From: Marinobacter sp.
GTDB lineage: Bacteria > Pseudomonadota > Gammaproteobacteria > Pseudomonadales > Oleiphilaceae
Length of the DNA stretch: 49,266 nt
Assembly: GCA_014359475.1 (NCBI GenBank)
Contig: JACIZI010000027.1
Location: forward strand, 1-49,266
Direction of reading: 5' to 3'
A model generated the notes under the pieces. The model saw nothing but the letters and a program-made list of their open reading frames with translations, was not told where the DNA came from and searched no databases. Positions 1 to 7,760 of the stretch are shown in pieces. Made by a program: the position numbers and the translations under genes. Positions within the stretch are counted from its first letter, which is position 1. Every line of letters starts with the position of its first letter.

Positions 1-1345
1 CCCGCCCCGTCACCCGCACACAGGGGCCGCCCCCCACCCCGGCAGTCACTTCCCCCGGCTCCGCGCGGCCGGCCGCGCGGGACGACTCCAGCGCGTTGCG
101 AATCAGATTAAGTGCCACCTGCTGTACCTGGACCGGGTCAGCCAGAACTTCCGGCAGGTCAGCTTCCGTTTCAATCACCACGCCCCCTTCATTATTGCGG
201 ATATCCACTTCCGCAAACTGCCGGGTATCCTCGAGCAAGGCAGGCACGGACAAGACTTCTTTGCCCGATGCCGGTTTTTTCATGAATCGACGGATACGGC
301 GGATGATCTCGCTGGCCCGGTGGGACTGGGCCTCGATTTTCCGCAGTGTCTCAGTCAGCAGCTCCAGGTCCGGAGCCTCTCCCTTCAGTATCCGTTCCGC
401 GACCCTGGCGTAATTGGCAATCGCGGTAAGGGGCTGGTTCACCTCATGGGCGAAACCCGCCGCCATTTCACCCATGGTGGACAGCCGGGAGGCATGGGCC
501 AGTTGGTCACGCTGTTCCTGGACCACGGCCCGGGCTTCCTCCAGCGCCTTTTCCTGTTCCAGATCGGTAGTGATATCACGGAACACCACCACCGCACCGT
601 GCAGCTCGTTGCCATCCAGCTTCGGGGAAGCACCATATTCGGCGGGGAAGTGGCTGCCGTCTGCCCGCAGCATAGCAATACCACGCTGACTCTCCGCCAC
701 TCCCTGACTGCAGGTGGCCATCACCGGCATAGTGGCACCCTCGGGAACCATACCGGCAAAATGCAGCTGGAAGAAATTCTGCCCTACCAGCTCTTCAGCG
801 TTACAGCGGCTGATCAAACCGGCGGCGGGGTTCGCGAATTCAATAATCCCGTGTTCATCCAGGCCATAGATGCCTTCGCTGATAGAGTTCAGAATGCGCG
901 TCTGGTCATTTTCCAGCTCCCGATTGCGCTCCTGGAGCTGGCGCTCAAGTCGGATAACCCGGGCATGGGTGCGGACCCGGGCAATAACCTCCTGCGCCTG
1001 GAAGGGCTTGGAAATATAATCCGCGCCACCGAGAGCAAAGCCGCGCACCTTGGCATCCACATCATCCAGCGCAGAGAGAAACACGACGGCGCTGTCTGCA
1101 GTCGCCGGATCCGCCTTGAGCTGTTCACACACCTGATAACCGTCCAGCTCCGGCATCATGATATCCAGCAATATGACCTCTGGCTGATGGCGCCGGGCCA
1201 GATCCAGGGCCTTGTTGCCTTCATTGGCGATCAGCAGCCTGTAGCCCTTGTCCTTGAGGGTTTCATAGAGCACTTTCAGATTCTGCGGATTGTCATCCAC
1301 AAGCAGAACCGTTGCCCCGGTATTCTCGCTGGAAGCTTCAGTCAT
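1..1345 (-). CDS. REC-PAS hybrid sensor histidine kinase (3' part beyond window edge)
   Basis: The reading frame starts at ATG 1345 and stays open to the left edge, so about 448 residues are visible and the C-terminus is missing. Residues 11-130 form a receiver domain (VDDN near 16-19, phosphoacceptor Asp61 in LLDIMMPELDG). A coiled linker and a PAS domain follow at about 150-270. A HisKA segment has His300 in FAHEVNQPL, and the ATPase N box (NLIRNALE) lies just before the edge. There is no membrane segment, so it should be cytoplasmic. It sits 51 bases downstream of a FixJ-type regulator on the same strand, and the two probably form one two-component pair. The input signal is not visible; PAS could bind a cofactor. 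Domain calls are confident, the partner assignment is inference. Confidence 0.9.
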   Translation of the reverse strand, partial: MTEASSENTGATVLLVDDNPQNLKVLYETLKDKGYRLLIANEGNKALDLARRHQPEVILLDIMMPELDGYQVCEQLKADPATADSAVVFLSALDDVDAKVRGFALGGADYISKPFQAQEVIARVRTHARVIRLERQLQERNRELENDQTRILNSISEGIYGLDEHGIIEFANPAAGLISRCNAEELVGQNFFQLHFAGMVPEGATMPVMATCSQGVAESQRGIAMLRADGSHFPAEYGASPKLDGNELHGAVVVFRDITTDLEQEKALEEARAVVQEQRDQLAHASRLSTMGEMAAGFAHEVNQPLTAIANYARVAERILKGEAPDLELLTETLRKIEAQSHRASEIIRRIRRFMKKPASGKEVLSVPALLEDTRQFAEVDIRNNEGGVVIETEADLPEVLADPVQVQQVALNLIRNALESSRAAGRAEPGEVTAGVGGGPCVRVTGR

Positions 1346-1396
1346 AAAGGCGCGGCCGGTTAAAACAGGATGATCATGGTGCCGGCTATCACCACG

Positions 1397-2017
1397 TCAG
1401 TCGATAAGGTCCTTTACGGACAGAACCATTCGCACCAGATGGGCCAGGGAATGAGTGCCCATTTTATGCATCACCCGGGACCGGTGAATTTCCACCGTGC
1501 GCTGGCTGATTTCCAGCTCAATGGCGATCACTTTATTGGCCTGACCGGCAATCATCCGCTCCATGATTTCCGACTCCCGGGGTGTAAGGGTCTTGATGCG
1601 ACGGACGATTTCCTGCTTTTCCCCCAGTGTCTTGCGCTGCTCCCGGTCTTTTTCGAGGGCGGACTCGATTTTTTCCAGCAGGGCCTCTTCCCGATAAGGC
1701 TTCTGAATAAAATCCACGGCCCCTTCTTTCATGGCATCGACGGCCATGGGTACATCACCGTGGCCGGTCACAAAAATAATGGGCAGCAGCGAGTGCTTCT
1801 CGTTCAGTTTTTTCTGCAACTCCATGCCATCCATGCCTGGCATGCGGATATCCAGCACGATGCAACCGGCCATGTCGTCGGAATAGTCCTTGAGAAACAC
1901 ATTGGCGTTTTCGTAGGTACGAACGGCCTTGCCATCGGACTTCAGCAACAGTTCCAGTGAATCACGCACCGCATCATCGTCTTCCACCACGTATACAACC
2001 TGCCGGGTTTCCGTCAT
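1397..2017 (-). CDS. FixJ/NarL-type response regulator (REC + LuxR HTH)
   Basis: A 206-residue protein of usual FixJ-family length. The receiver domain has the acidic cluster EDDD at 12-15, phosphoacceptor Asp56 in VLDIRMPGMDG and Lys106 in FIQKPY. The C-terminal LuxR-type helix-turn-helix starts at about 140 (LTPRESEIMERMIAGQANKVIA) and ends with ISQRTVEIHRSRVMHKM, the standard recognition helix. The start ATG at 2017 has an AGGAG ribosome site a few bases upstream. It is the first gene of a probable two-gene operon with the REC-PAS kinase at 1-1345. It should act as a DNA-binding transcription activator; target genes are unknown. No FixK or other obvious target lies nearby. Confidence 0.93.
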   Translation of the reverse strand: MTETRQVVYVVEDDDAVRDSLELLLKSDGKAVRTYENANVFLKDYSDDMAGCIVLDIRMPGMDGMELQKKLNEKHSLLPIIFVTGHGDVPMAVDAMKEGAVDFIQKPYREEALLEKIESALEKDREQRKTLGEKQEIVRRIKTLTPRESEIMERMIAGQANKVIAIELEISQRTVEIHRSRVMHKMGTHSLAHLVRMVLSVKDLID

Positions 2018-2104
2018 CTCGTTGTGCTCTCCTGTTGGTTTATCCTGTTAAGGAGCCTCTGATTAAGCATTCACTGGCCCTGATGCTGCCTTCATACGAT
2101 GCCC

Positions 2105-4543
2105 CTAATGCAGCGAGGGATCCTTGTGGTCGCTGCGGGCGGACTCCTGGCGATCATGTTCCCGCATTTGCTCCAGCCGCTGCTGAATCATGCCAAAAAC
2201 ACTCTGTTTCGGGTAGCGCCCCCGGGCATCCGCCTTGCCAGCAGGCTTGCCCAGCAGCAGGCTGACCGCTTCCTCTGCGCAACTTACAGCGTAGACGGAA
2301 AAATGCCCGGCCTTTACCGCATCCACCACGTCCCGCTCCAGCATCAGGTTCTGGACATTGGAAGCCGGCACAATGACTCCCTGGCTGCCGGTCAGCCCGC
2401 CGGTAAGATTGCAGGTGGCGAAGAAACCTTCCACTTTCTCGTTCACACCGCCAATCGGCTGTACCTCCCCGAACTGGTTCACCGAACCGGTGATCGCCAG
2501 ATCCTGGCGCACCGGCAGGCCCGAAAGCGACGAAAGCAGTGCGCACAGCTCTGCCAGTGAGGCGCTGTCACCGTCTACCTCCCCGTAATTCTGTTCGAAG
2601 GTAATACTGGCCGACAAGTGCATGGGGTCGGTCACCGCAAACCGGGAAGCCAGCCAGGAGCTGAGAATCATCACGCCCTTGGAGTGGAGATTGCCGCCGA
2701 GCTTCACGTCCCGCTCGATATCCATCACAGCCCCATCACCGTAATAGCAGGTGGCGGTGATCCGGTTGGACAGGCCGAACTCGAAACCTCCGGTGGACAA
2801 CACTGACAGGGCATTGACCTGACCCACACAGGTACCCCGGGTGGAGACCAGCGTGGAACCGTCACGGATCGAGTCATGGAACTGGTCGCGAATCCGGCTG
2901 CTACGATACCGGGCGCTTTCCAGCGCCTGATCCACATGGGTATCCTGAACCAGCCGGGCCCCTTTCTGGCGAGCCCAGTAGTCCGACTCACGCAACAGGT
3001 TGGCAATGTCCGCCGCATGCAATGACAGACGGTCCTGATGCTCCGCCATGCGGGCACTGTGTTCAATAATACGGGCAACCGCCTTGTTGGAGCAGTGCAG
3101 CAGGCTCTTCTCCACCACCAGGCTGGCGATAAACTTGGCATAGAGCTCCTGGCTTTCCGGGGTGCGCATCATCTCGTTCTCGAAATCCGCCGTCACCCGG
3201 AACAACTCGGCGAACTCCGGATCATACTCCTGCAGCAGCATCCAGGTTTCCCGGTCGCCGAACAACACAATCTTCACGTCCAGTGGCACTGGCTCCGGCT
3301 CAAGGGAAATGGTGCCGGACAGGGTCAGCTCCCGCTCGAGTGAGTTGATCTGCAGGTTCTTCGAGCGCAGCGCGCGCTTGAGCCCGTCCCAGACAAATGG
3401 CTGCTCCAGCACCTTGATGGCATCCATCAGCAGGTAACCGCCGTTGGCCCGGTGCAGGCTGCCGGAACGTACCAGAGAGAAATCGGTAAATACCGTGCCC
3501 TTGTAGGTAACGCTCTCCACATAGCCAAACAGATTGTGGTAGGTCGGGTTATCTTCCACCACCACCGGCACATCGCCGGTTTTCTGGTGAACCAGCAGAT
3601 TCACCAGGTAACGACGGGGCATCTTGCGGTCCAGGGAGGCATAGGCAATGGCCGCCTGGTCCTCACCATCTTCCAGAAAGATCTCCAGATTATCCGACAG
3701 GTCCTTGCGGACACTCTCCAGATAATGCACCACATCTTCCTCGTCCCGGTACTTGTGGACCAGGTCATCAATCTGGTGACCGCTGATACTTTCCAGGGTC
3801 TCCTCGTTCAGGGCCTGCTGCTTGTCGGCATACTCCTGCTCCAGGTCCGCCACCTTGCGCAGGGCCTGGCGCAGCTTCTTTTCCAGCTTGTTGATATCCT
3901 GCTCGAATTTCTCGCGCTGGGCATCGGTAAGCGCCGCAAACGACTCGGCGGTGTGGGGTTCGTCGCCATTCATGGCCACCAGCCGGTAACCACCGGGCGT
4001 GGTCAGGGTCAGGCTGACCTTTTTACGTTTCGCCTGAGCCGCCACCTTTTCCAACAGGTCTTCCTGCTGCTTGCCGTAGTCATTCTTGAGCTGCTCTGCC
4101 CGTTCCAGAAAACCGTCGCTGTCAAAGGTCTGAGGTATCACCTTCACCAGACGGCCCATCAGGGTTTCCATGTCCTGTTTCAGGTCCTGGCCACGACCCG
4201 CCGGAAGCTTGAGCAGCCTGGGCACCCTTGGTTCTTCGAAATTGGCGACATAGCACCAGTCGTGACTCTGGTTACTGGTATCGGCGTGGTGCTCCAGGTA
4301 GCGCAGCATCATGGTGCGCTTGCCCAGGCCGTTGCGGCCGACCGCGTATACATTGTAACCGCCATGGGGCATGGCCAGCGCAAAACGTACCGCTTCCTGG
4401 GCCCGGTTCTGGCCGACAATTTCAGCCAGGGGTTCCAGTTGGCGAGTGGATCGGAAGGAGAGGTCTTTCAAAACACAGGCCTTATAGAGCCTGTTCAGTG
4501 GCAGTGACTTCAAGTTGCTGTCCTGTCGGGTCAGTTTTGCCAA
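2105..4543 (-). CDS. Lon-family AAA+ serine protease (AAA_32/Lon_C type)
   Basis: An 812-residue ATP-dependent protease of the LonB/YcbZ-like family. The N-terminal ATPase module carries a slightly unusual Walker A, GRNGLGKRT at 69-77, with Arg after Lys. A helical insertion of about 200-300 is rich in charged coiled coil. The C-terminal Lon protease domain has Ser660 in VDGDSAS and Lys703 in GGVNEKVEGFF. Their 43-residue spacing equals that of the Ser-Lys dyad of E. coli Lon, so proteolysis is probably intact. The first codon appears to be TTG at 4543; no in-frame ATG lies upstream and the next Met is residue 58. The gene stands alone, convergent to nothing and divergent from the Arg-rich protein at 4711. 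Substrates are unknown; the family is tied to protein quality control. Confidence 0.92.
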   Translation of the reverse strand: MAKLTRQDSNLKSLPLNRLYKACVLKDLSFRSTRQLEPLAEIVGQNRAQEAVRFALAMPHGGYNVYAVGRNGLGKRTMMLRYLEHHADTSNQSHDWCYVANFEEPRVPRLLKLPAGRGQDLKQDMETLMGRLVKVIPQTFDSDGFLERAEQLKNDYGKQQEDLLEKVAAQAKRKKVSLTLTTPGGYRLVAMNGDEPHTAESFAALTDAQREKFEQDINKLEKKLRQALRKVADLEQEYADKQQALNEETLESISGHQIDDLVHKYRDEEDVVHYLESVRKDLSDNLEIFLEDGEDQAAIAYASLDRKMPRRYLVNLLVHQKTGDVPVVVEDNPTYHNLFGYVESVTYKGTVFTDFSLVRSGSLHRANGGYLLMDAIKVLEQPFVWDGLKRALRSKNLQINSLERELTLSGTISLEPEPVPLDVKIVLFGDRETWMLLQEYDPEFAELFRVTADFENEMMRTPESQELYAKFIASLVVEKSLLHCSNKAVARIIEHSARMAEHQDRLSLHAADIANLLRESDYWARQKGARLVQDTHVDQALESARYRSSRIRDQFHDSIRDGSTLVSTRGTCVGQVNALSVLSTGGFEFGLSNRITATCYYGDGAVMDIERDVKLGGNLHSKGVMILSSWLASRFAVTDPMHLSASITFEQNYGEVDGDSASLAELCALLSSLSGLPVRQDLAITGSVNQFGEVQPIGGVNEKVEGFFATCNLTGGLTGSQGVIVPASNVQNLMLERDVVDAVKAGHFSVYAVSCAEEAVSLLLGKPAGKADARGRYPKQSVFGMIQQRLEQMREHDRQESARSDHKDPSLH

Positions 4544-4654
4544 GTGTTTACCCGCCCGGCCAGGCCGGAACAGGTAATATGGGATTCATGGCCGGTCATT
4601 GTAGATTCTGACACCGCGTCTGTCGCGTTCGGGCTAAAGAATTGCGGCCTGCTG

Positions 4655-4669
4655 CCGTTAAAATAACGG
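4655..4669. promoter_or_regulatory. Perfect 6+6 inverted repeat in a divergent promoter region
   Basis: CCGTTA-AAA-TAACGG lies in the gap between the divergent protease gene (start 4543) and the Arg-rich protein gene (start 4711), about 40 bases before the latter. It could be an operator or a short mRNA hairpin. No regulator can be named. Confidence 0.3.
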
Positions 4670-4710
4670 AATAGTCTGTTTTCTGGCCAGACTTGCAGAG
4701 GAGCCGATCC

Positions 4711-4995
4711 ATGGATATCTATCGCAACCAGCACCACCCGCTGACCGCTCTGGGGCAAACCCCCGGCAAGCCATTGCGCCGTACTCCGGAAGCCGAAGAG
4801 TCCACCGCAGCCCCCCGGAAACGCCTGATGGACCGCCGCATACAACCGGACCGCCGCCGCCGGCAAATGGCCTTCGAGGGGCCGGAGCGTCGCAAACGCC
4901 GCTTCCGTCGCAGTCCCTTGCTGCTGAACCCGAGAACCGGGCAAGCCGCCAGCCTGGAGGACCGGCGTGGGCAACTGGTCAGCACCAGCGCCTGA
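4711..4995 (+). CDS. Small Arg-rich hypothetical protein
   Basis: A 94-residue protein that I do not recognise. The ATG at 4711 is preceded by a GAGGAG ribosome site at 4698-4703, which favours it over a TTG 18 bases earlier. The middle (about 39-70) is very rich in arginine with repeated DRR/RRR units (LMDRRIQPDRRRRQ, then GPERRKRRFRR), separated by short hydrophobic or acidic bits. No signal peptide or membrane segment is seen. The composition suggests binding to nucleic acid or another polyanion, but that is inference. It is followed 154 bases later by a PilZ protein on the same strand, so co-expression is possible. The opposite strand is also open here, but lacks a convincing ribosome site. 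Confidence 0.6.
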   Translation: MDIYRNQHHPLTALGQTPGKPLRRTPEAEESTAAPRKRLMDRRIQPDRRRRQMAFEGPERRKRRFRRSPLLLNPRTGQAASLEDRRGQLVSTSA

Positions 4996-5149
4996 CCGCG
5001 AGCAGCTCAAAGATGACCAGCCACGCCATTTGAGAACCCTCTCACAGTTTCCGACTCGCTTATTTTCAACACCGCAACCGGCTACTACACTTGAACACCG
5101 GCTGAATAATAATCACAAGATCCGTTATCGAAGTGGAAGCCATCTGAAT

Positions 5150-5524
5150 ATGAGCAATGCCAGTGACCGCAGAATCAAAGAGCGTTTCCCCGCGACCTGT
5201 CTGAAGGTGCAGTTGAGCGAACGAGGGTTCTTTGGCCGTGGCAAGCATCCGACTTCCGTGACCTGCCTGGACATCAACCGTTATGGCCTGGCGGTATTGT
5301 CGCCAAGGCCCGTGGAGTCCGATGCCCGGCTTTACCTGGATTTCGAAGGCAAATACATCAGCCACTCACGGGTGGCTGCCCGGGTGGTGCGCTGCCAACC
5401 CTATCAGGCCGGTTACCGGGTCAGCATCCAGTTCAGCTACTGCCTGGACAAAAACAGCTATTCCCGGGCAGTGGACAACGCCCTGTCTCGCATTGAGGGT
5501 TTCTACAACCGTTTTGCCAGCTGA
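5150..5524 (+). CDS. PilZ-domain protein (probable c-di-GMP receptor)
   Basis: A 124-residue single-domain PilZ protein. The two ligand motifs are visible: an RR-x3-R type N-terminal motif (DRRIKER at 6-12) and the (D/N)xSxxG-like motif in CLDINRYGLAV at about 44-54, where Asn replaces the usual Ser. The rest fits a small beta barrel with a C-terminal helix. ATG 5150 is chosen because the binding arginines then follow at the N-terminus as is normal; the frame is open farther upstream to 4967 but that part shows no conserved features. The protein likely binds cyclic di-GMP and relays it to motility, adhesion or polysaccharide functions. A diguanylate cyclase and a chemoreceptor occur elsewhere in the window. 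Confidence 0.82.
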   Translation: MSNASDRRIKERFPATCLKVQLSERGFFGRGKHPTSVTCLDINRYGLAVLSPRPVESDARLYLDFEGKYISHSRVAARVVRCQPYQAGYRVSIQFSYCLDKNSYSRAVDNALSRIEGFYNRFAS

Positions 5525-5534
5525 ATCAGGGGGC

Positions 5535-6005
5535 CTAAAAAAGCCCGGCATCCAGACCCGCAGCCATATAGAGCCCAAGTTCCCGGCACTGGTCTTCGAA
5601 TTCCGCCCGGTATTCCCCTTTGCACACCAGCGGATCCTGCACCAGTCGCCAGCGCAGGCCGGTGGTGATGGACTCGATGGCACGGCGGGTGCCGGTGCCG
5701 TCCATGCCGGCGCGGATATAGAAGGCAAATGGCAGTCCCTGGGTTTTCTCCAGGCAGGGGTAATAACTGCGGTCGAAAAAATCCTTCAGAGCCCCGCTCA
5801 TATAAGCCAGGTTCTCGGTGGTTCCCAGAATGATCCCGTCACAGGCCAGCACATCGTCCGGCCCGGCTTCCAGGGGCGGCAGCACTTTTACATCCACCGC
5901 CTCGACATCTTCATGACGCGCACCCCCGGCCACTGCCTCCCGAAGCCTGAGAGTGTTCGGTGAAGGGGCGTGGGCGACAATCAGCAACTGTTTGCGCTCG
6001 GTCAT
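5535..6005 (-). CDS. Flavodoxin-fold NAD(P)H-dependent FMN reductase-like protein
   Basis: A 156-residue flavodoxin-like protein. The phosphate-binding region near the N-terminus reads VAHAPSPNTLRLREAV, followed by the second flavin loop in GIILGTTENLAYMSGALKDFFDRSY, typical of the NADPH-dependent FMN reductase/flavodoxin family. Start ATG 6005 is chosen over a start at 6062 because the latter would sit inside the recA terminator. It lies directly downstream of recA on the same strand, separated by that terminator, in the place where many relatives carry recX. Substrate is unknown; a reductase of quinones or other small acceptors is possible. Confidence 0.8.
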   Translation of the reverse strand: MTERKQLLIVAHAPSPNTLRLREAVAGGARHEDVEAVDVKVLPPLEAGPDDVLACDGIILGTTENLAYMSGALKDFFDRSYYPCLEKTQGLPFAFYIRAGMDGTGTRRAIESITTGLRWRLVQDPLVCKGEYRAEFEDQCRELGLYMAAGLDAGLF

Positions 6006-6033
6006 CTCATCACCATGGTCACTGAACGACAAA

Positions 6034-6051
6034 GGGCTCCCGTGGGAGCCC
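6034..6051 (-). terminator. recA rho-independent terminator
   Basis: Read on the minus strand: a perfect 7-bp stem GGGCTCC/GGAGCCC with a 4-base loop, followed by TTTGTCGTT. It starts 8 bases after the recA stop codon and precedes the flavodoxin-like gene, so most recA transcripts should end here. Confidence 0.8.
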
Positions 6052-6058
6052 TGTGCGA

Positions 6059-7105
6059 TCAAAGCAGCTGGTCTTCCGCCTCGGCCGGAGCCTCTGCTTC
6101 TTCTTTTTTCGATGCCGGCTTGGGCATCAGCTTGTCCCGCACCTTGGCCTCGATCTCCTTGGCGATATCCAGGTTCTCTTCCAGGAACTTGCAGGCATTC
6201 GCCTTGCCCTGGCCGATCTTGTCACCGTTATAGGCGTACCAGGCACCGGACTTGTCCACGAAGCCCTCTTTCACGCCCATGTCCAGCACTTCGGCCATCT
6301 GGTAGATGCCCTTGCCGTACATGATCTGGAACTCGGCCTGCTTGAACGGCGGCGCCACCTTGTTCTTGACCACCTTGACCCGGGTCTCGTTGCCCACCAC
6401 TTCGTCACCTTCCTTGATGGAGCCGATACGGCGGATATCCAGCCGGACCGAGGAGTAGAACTTGAGGGCGTTGCCGCCGGTGGTGGTTTCCGGCGAGCCG
6501 AACATGACGCCGATCTTCATGCGGATCTGGTTGATGAAGATCATCAGGCAGTTGGCGTGTTTGACGTTACCGGTCAGTTTCCGCAGTGCCTGGGACATCA
6601 GTCGCGCCTGCAGGCCGACGTGGCTATCGCCCATTTCCCCTTCAATCTCTGCTTTCGGTGTCAGCGCCGCTACGGAATCCACGATGATGACATCAACGGC
6701 ATTGGAGCGGACCAGCATGTCCGCGATTTCCAGGGCCTGCTCCCCGGTGTCCGGCTGGGATACCAGCAGGTCGTCGACGTTGACACCCAGCTTTTCCGCA
6801 TAACCCGGATCCAGGGCGTGTTCCGCGTCGACAAACGCACAGGTCTTGCCCTGCTTCTGGGCCTCGGCAATCACCTGCAGGGTCAGGGTGGTTTTACCGG
6901 AACTTTCCGGACCGTAGATCTCGCAGATCCGACCATAAGGAAGACCACCAATACCCAGAGCCACATCAAGCCCCAGAGATCCGGTGGATACCGCAGGCAT
7001 GGCCTCCCGCGGCTGGTCGCCCATCTTCATCACGGCCCCTTTGCCGAACTGCCGCTCGATCTGGCTGAGCGCAGCGTTCAATGCTTTTTTGCGGTTGTCT
7101 TCCAT
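6059..7105 (-). CDS. recA: RecA recombinase
   Basis: A full-length 348-residue RecA. It forms nucleoprotein filaments on single-stranded DNA, carries out strand exchange and triggers LexA self-cleavage in the SOS response. Visible hallmarks are the N-terminal polymerisation segment ([17 protein letters not shown]), Walker [14 protein letters not shown] at about 67-79, Walker [10 protein letters not shown], loop L1 ([12 protein letters not shown]) and loop L2 ([15 protein letters not shown]), plus an acidic C-terminal tail ending in EAEDQLL. A LexA box overlaps its promoter just upstream, and a terminator follows its stop. pncC lies upstream on the same strand, the same order as in Pseudomonas and many relatives. 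No recX follows. Confidence 0.99.
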   Translation of the reverse strand: MEDNRKKALNAALSQIERQFGKGAVMKMGDQPREAMPAVSTGSLGLDVALGIGGLPYGRICEIYGPESSGKTTLTLQVIAEAQKQGKTCAFVDAEHALDPGYAEKLGVNVDDLLVSQPDTGEQALEIADMLVRSNAVDVIIVDSVAALTPKAEIEGEMGDSHVGLQARLMSQALRKLTGNVKHANCLMIFINQIRMKIGVMFGSPETTTGGNALKFYSSVRLDIRRIGSIKEGDEVVGNETRVKVVKNKVAPPFKQAEFQIMYGKGIYQMAEVLDMGVKEGFVDKSGAWYAYNGDKIGQGKANACKFLEENLDIAKEIEAKVRDKLMPKPASKKEEAEAPAEAEDQLL

Positions 7106-7124
7106 TGGTGCGAAACCCTCATTC

Positions 7125-7170
7125 CTGTATATTTGAACAGTATTAAAACATAACCTGCGGAAGAGACCAA
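7125..7170 (-). promoter_or_regulatory. recA promoter with LexA (SOS) box
   Basis: On the minus strand the box CTGTTCAAATATACAG (7140-7125) matches the CTG-N10-CAG LexA operator pattern with an AT-rich core. Immediately upstream are a -10 TTTAAT (7147-7142) and a -35 TTGGTC (7170-7165), 17 bases apart. The box overlaps the expected start site, which fits classical SOS repression of recA. Confidence 0.85.
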
Positions 7171-7180
7171 CCCCCGTTGA

Positions 7181-7681
7181 TCACAGGTTACTCACATAAT
7201 CCATAAGCCCCTGAAGTGCAAAGAGAACAGACTGGCGACGCACGTCATCCCGGCTACCGGGGAACTGTTTACACACCGCCACCGTGCGTTCGCCACCCCG
7301 CCCCCAGGCAAACCAGACCGTACCCACCGGTTTTTCCGGGGTGCCGCCACCGGGACCAGCCACCCCGCTGACCGACACAGCCAGATCGGCCCCCGTCACC
7401 TTCAGCGCGCCATCCACCATGTCGCGCACCACCGCTTCACTGACCGCACCCTGTTGTTCCAGCACCGCCGGCGGCACGCCCAGCAAGGCCTGCTTGGCCG
7501 CATTGCTGTAAGTCACCAGCCCGGCCAGCACATAGGCAGAGCTGCCGGGGCGGTCCGTCAGTACTTTGGCGACCCAGCCTCCGGTGCAGCTCTCCGCTGT
7601 GGCAACGGTGAGTGCCTTGTCCGCCAGCCGCTCACCCAGCCGGTTGCCGGTGTTCTGTAACTGCCAATCTGCGGGTACCAT
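7181..7681 (-). CDS. pncC: PncC/CinA C-terminal nicotinamide-nucleotide amidase
   Basis: A 166-residue stand-alone CinA C-terminal domain, about the length of E. coli PncC. It deamidates nicotinamide mononucleotide to nicotinate mononucleotide, recycling NAD breakdown products, for instance from DNA ligase. Family motifs are clear: [19 protein letters not shown] at about 26-44, [16 protein letters not shown] and the glycine-rich [28 protein letters not shown] 7681 has a GGGAG ribosome site 6-7 bases upstream. The gene precedes recA on the same strand, a pairing conserved in proteobacteria, and is divergent from mutS with 79 bases between the starts. Confidence 0.95.
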   Translation of the reverse strand: MVPADWQLQNTGNRLGERLADKALTVATAESCTGGWVAKVLTDRPGSSAYVLAGLVTYSNAAKQALLGVPPAVLEQQGAVSEAVVRDMVDGALKVTGADLAVSVSGVAGPGGGTPEKPVGTVWFAWGRGGERTVAVCKQFPGSRDDVRRQSVLFALQGLMDYVSNL

Positions 7682-7760
7682 CGCATCTCCCTCGTTTCAT
7701 CCCGGACGTTATTTTCTTACAATCCCCGCTTTGACAACAGCCACGCAACCGGACGTTTCC

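Noticed and set aside
69-77. Unusual Walker A in the Lon-type protease as a sign of a dead ATPase (protein residues 69-77)
   Set aside because: The invariant Lys is present and the protease dyad spacing is canonical; variation after Lys occurs in this family, so loss of function is not supported.
320-1363. Long open frame on the plus strand opposite the REC-PAS kinase
   Set aside because: The minus frame has clear receiver, PAS and kinase motifs through to the edge; the plus frame has no recognisable motifs and is a by-product of GC-rich codon use.
3452-4507. Long plus-strand open frame opposite the Lon-type protease
   Set aside because: The minus-strand protein has intact protease and ATPase motifs; this frame encodes hydrophobic low-complexity sequence and lacks a ribosome site.
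5525-5560. AAAAAA-flanked GGGGGCC/GCCC sequence after the PilZ gene as terminator
   Set aside because: The stem is only 4 bases with the A-run in the loop; not a credible terminator.
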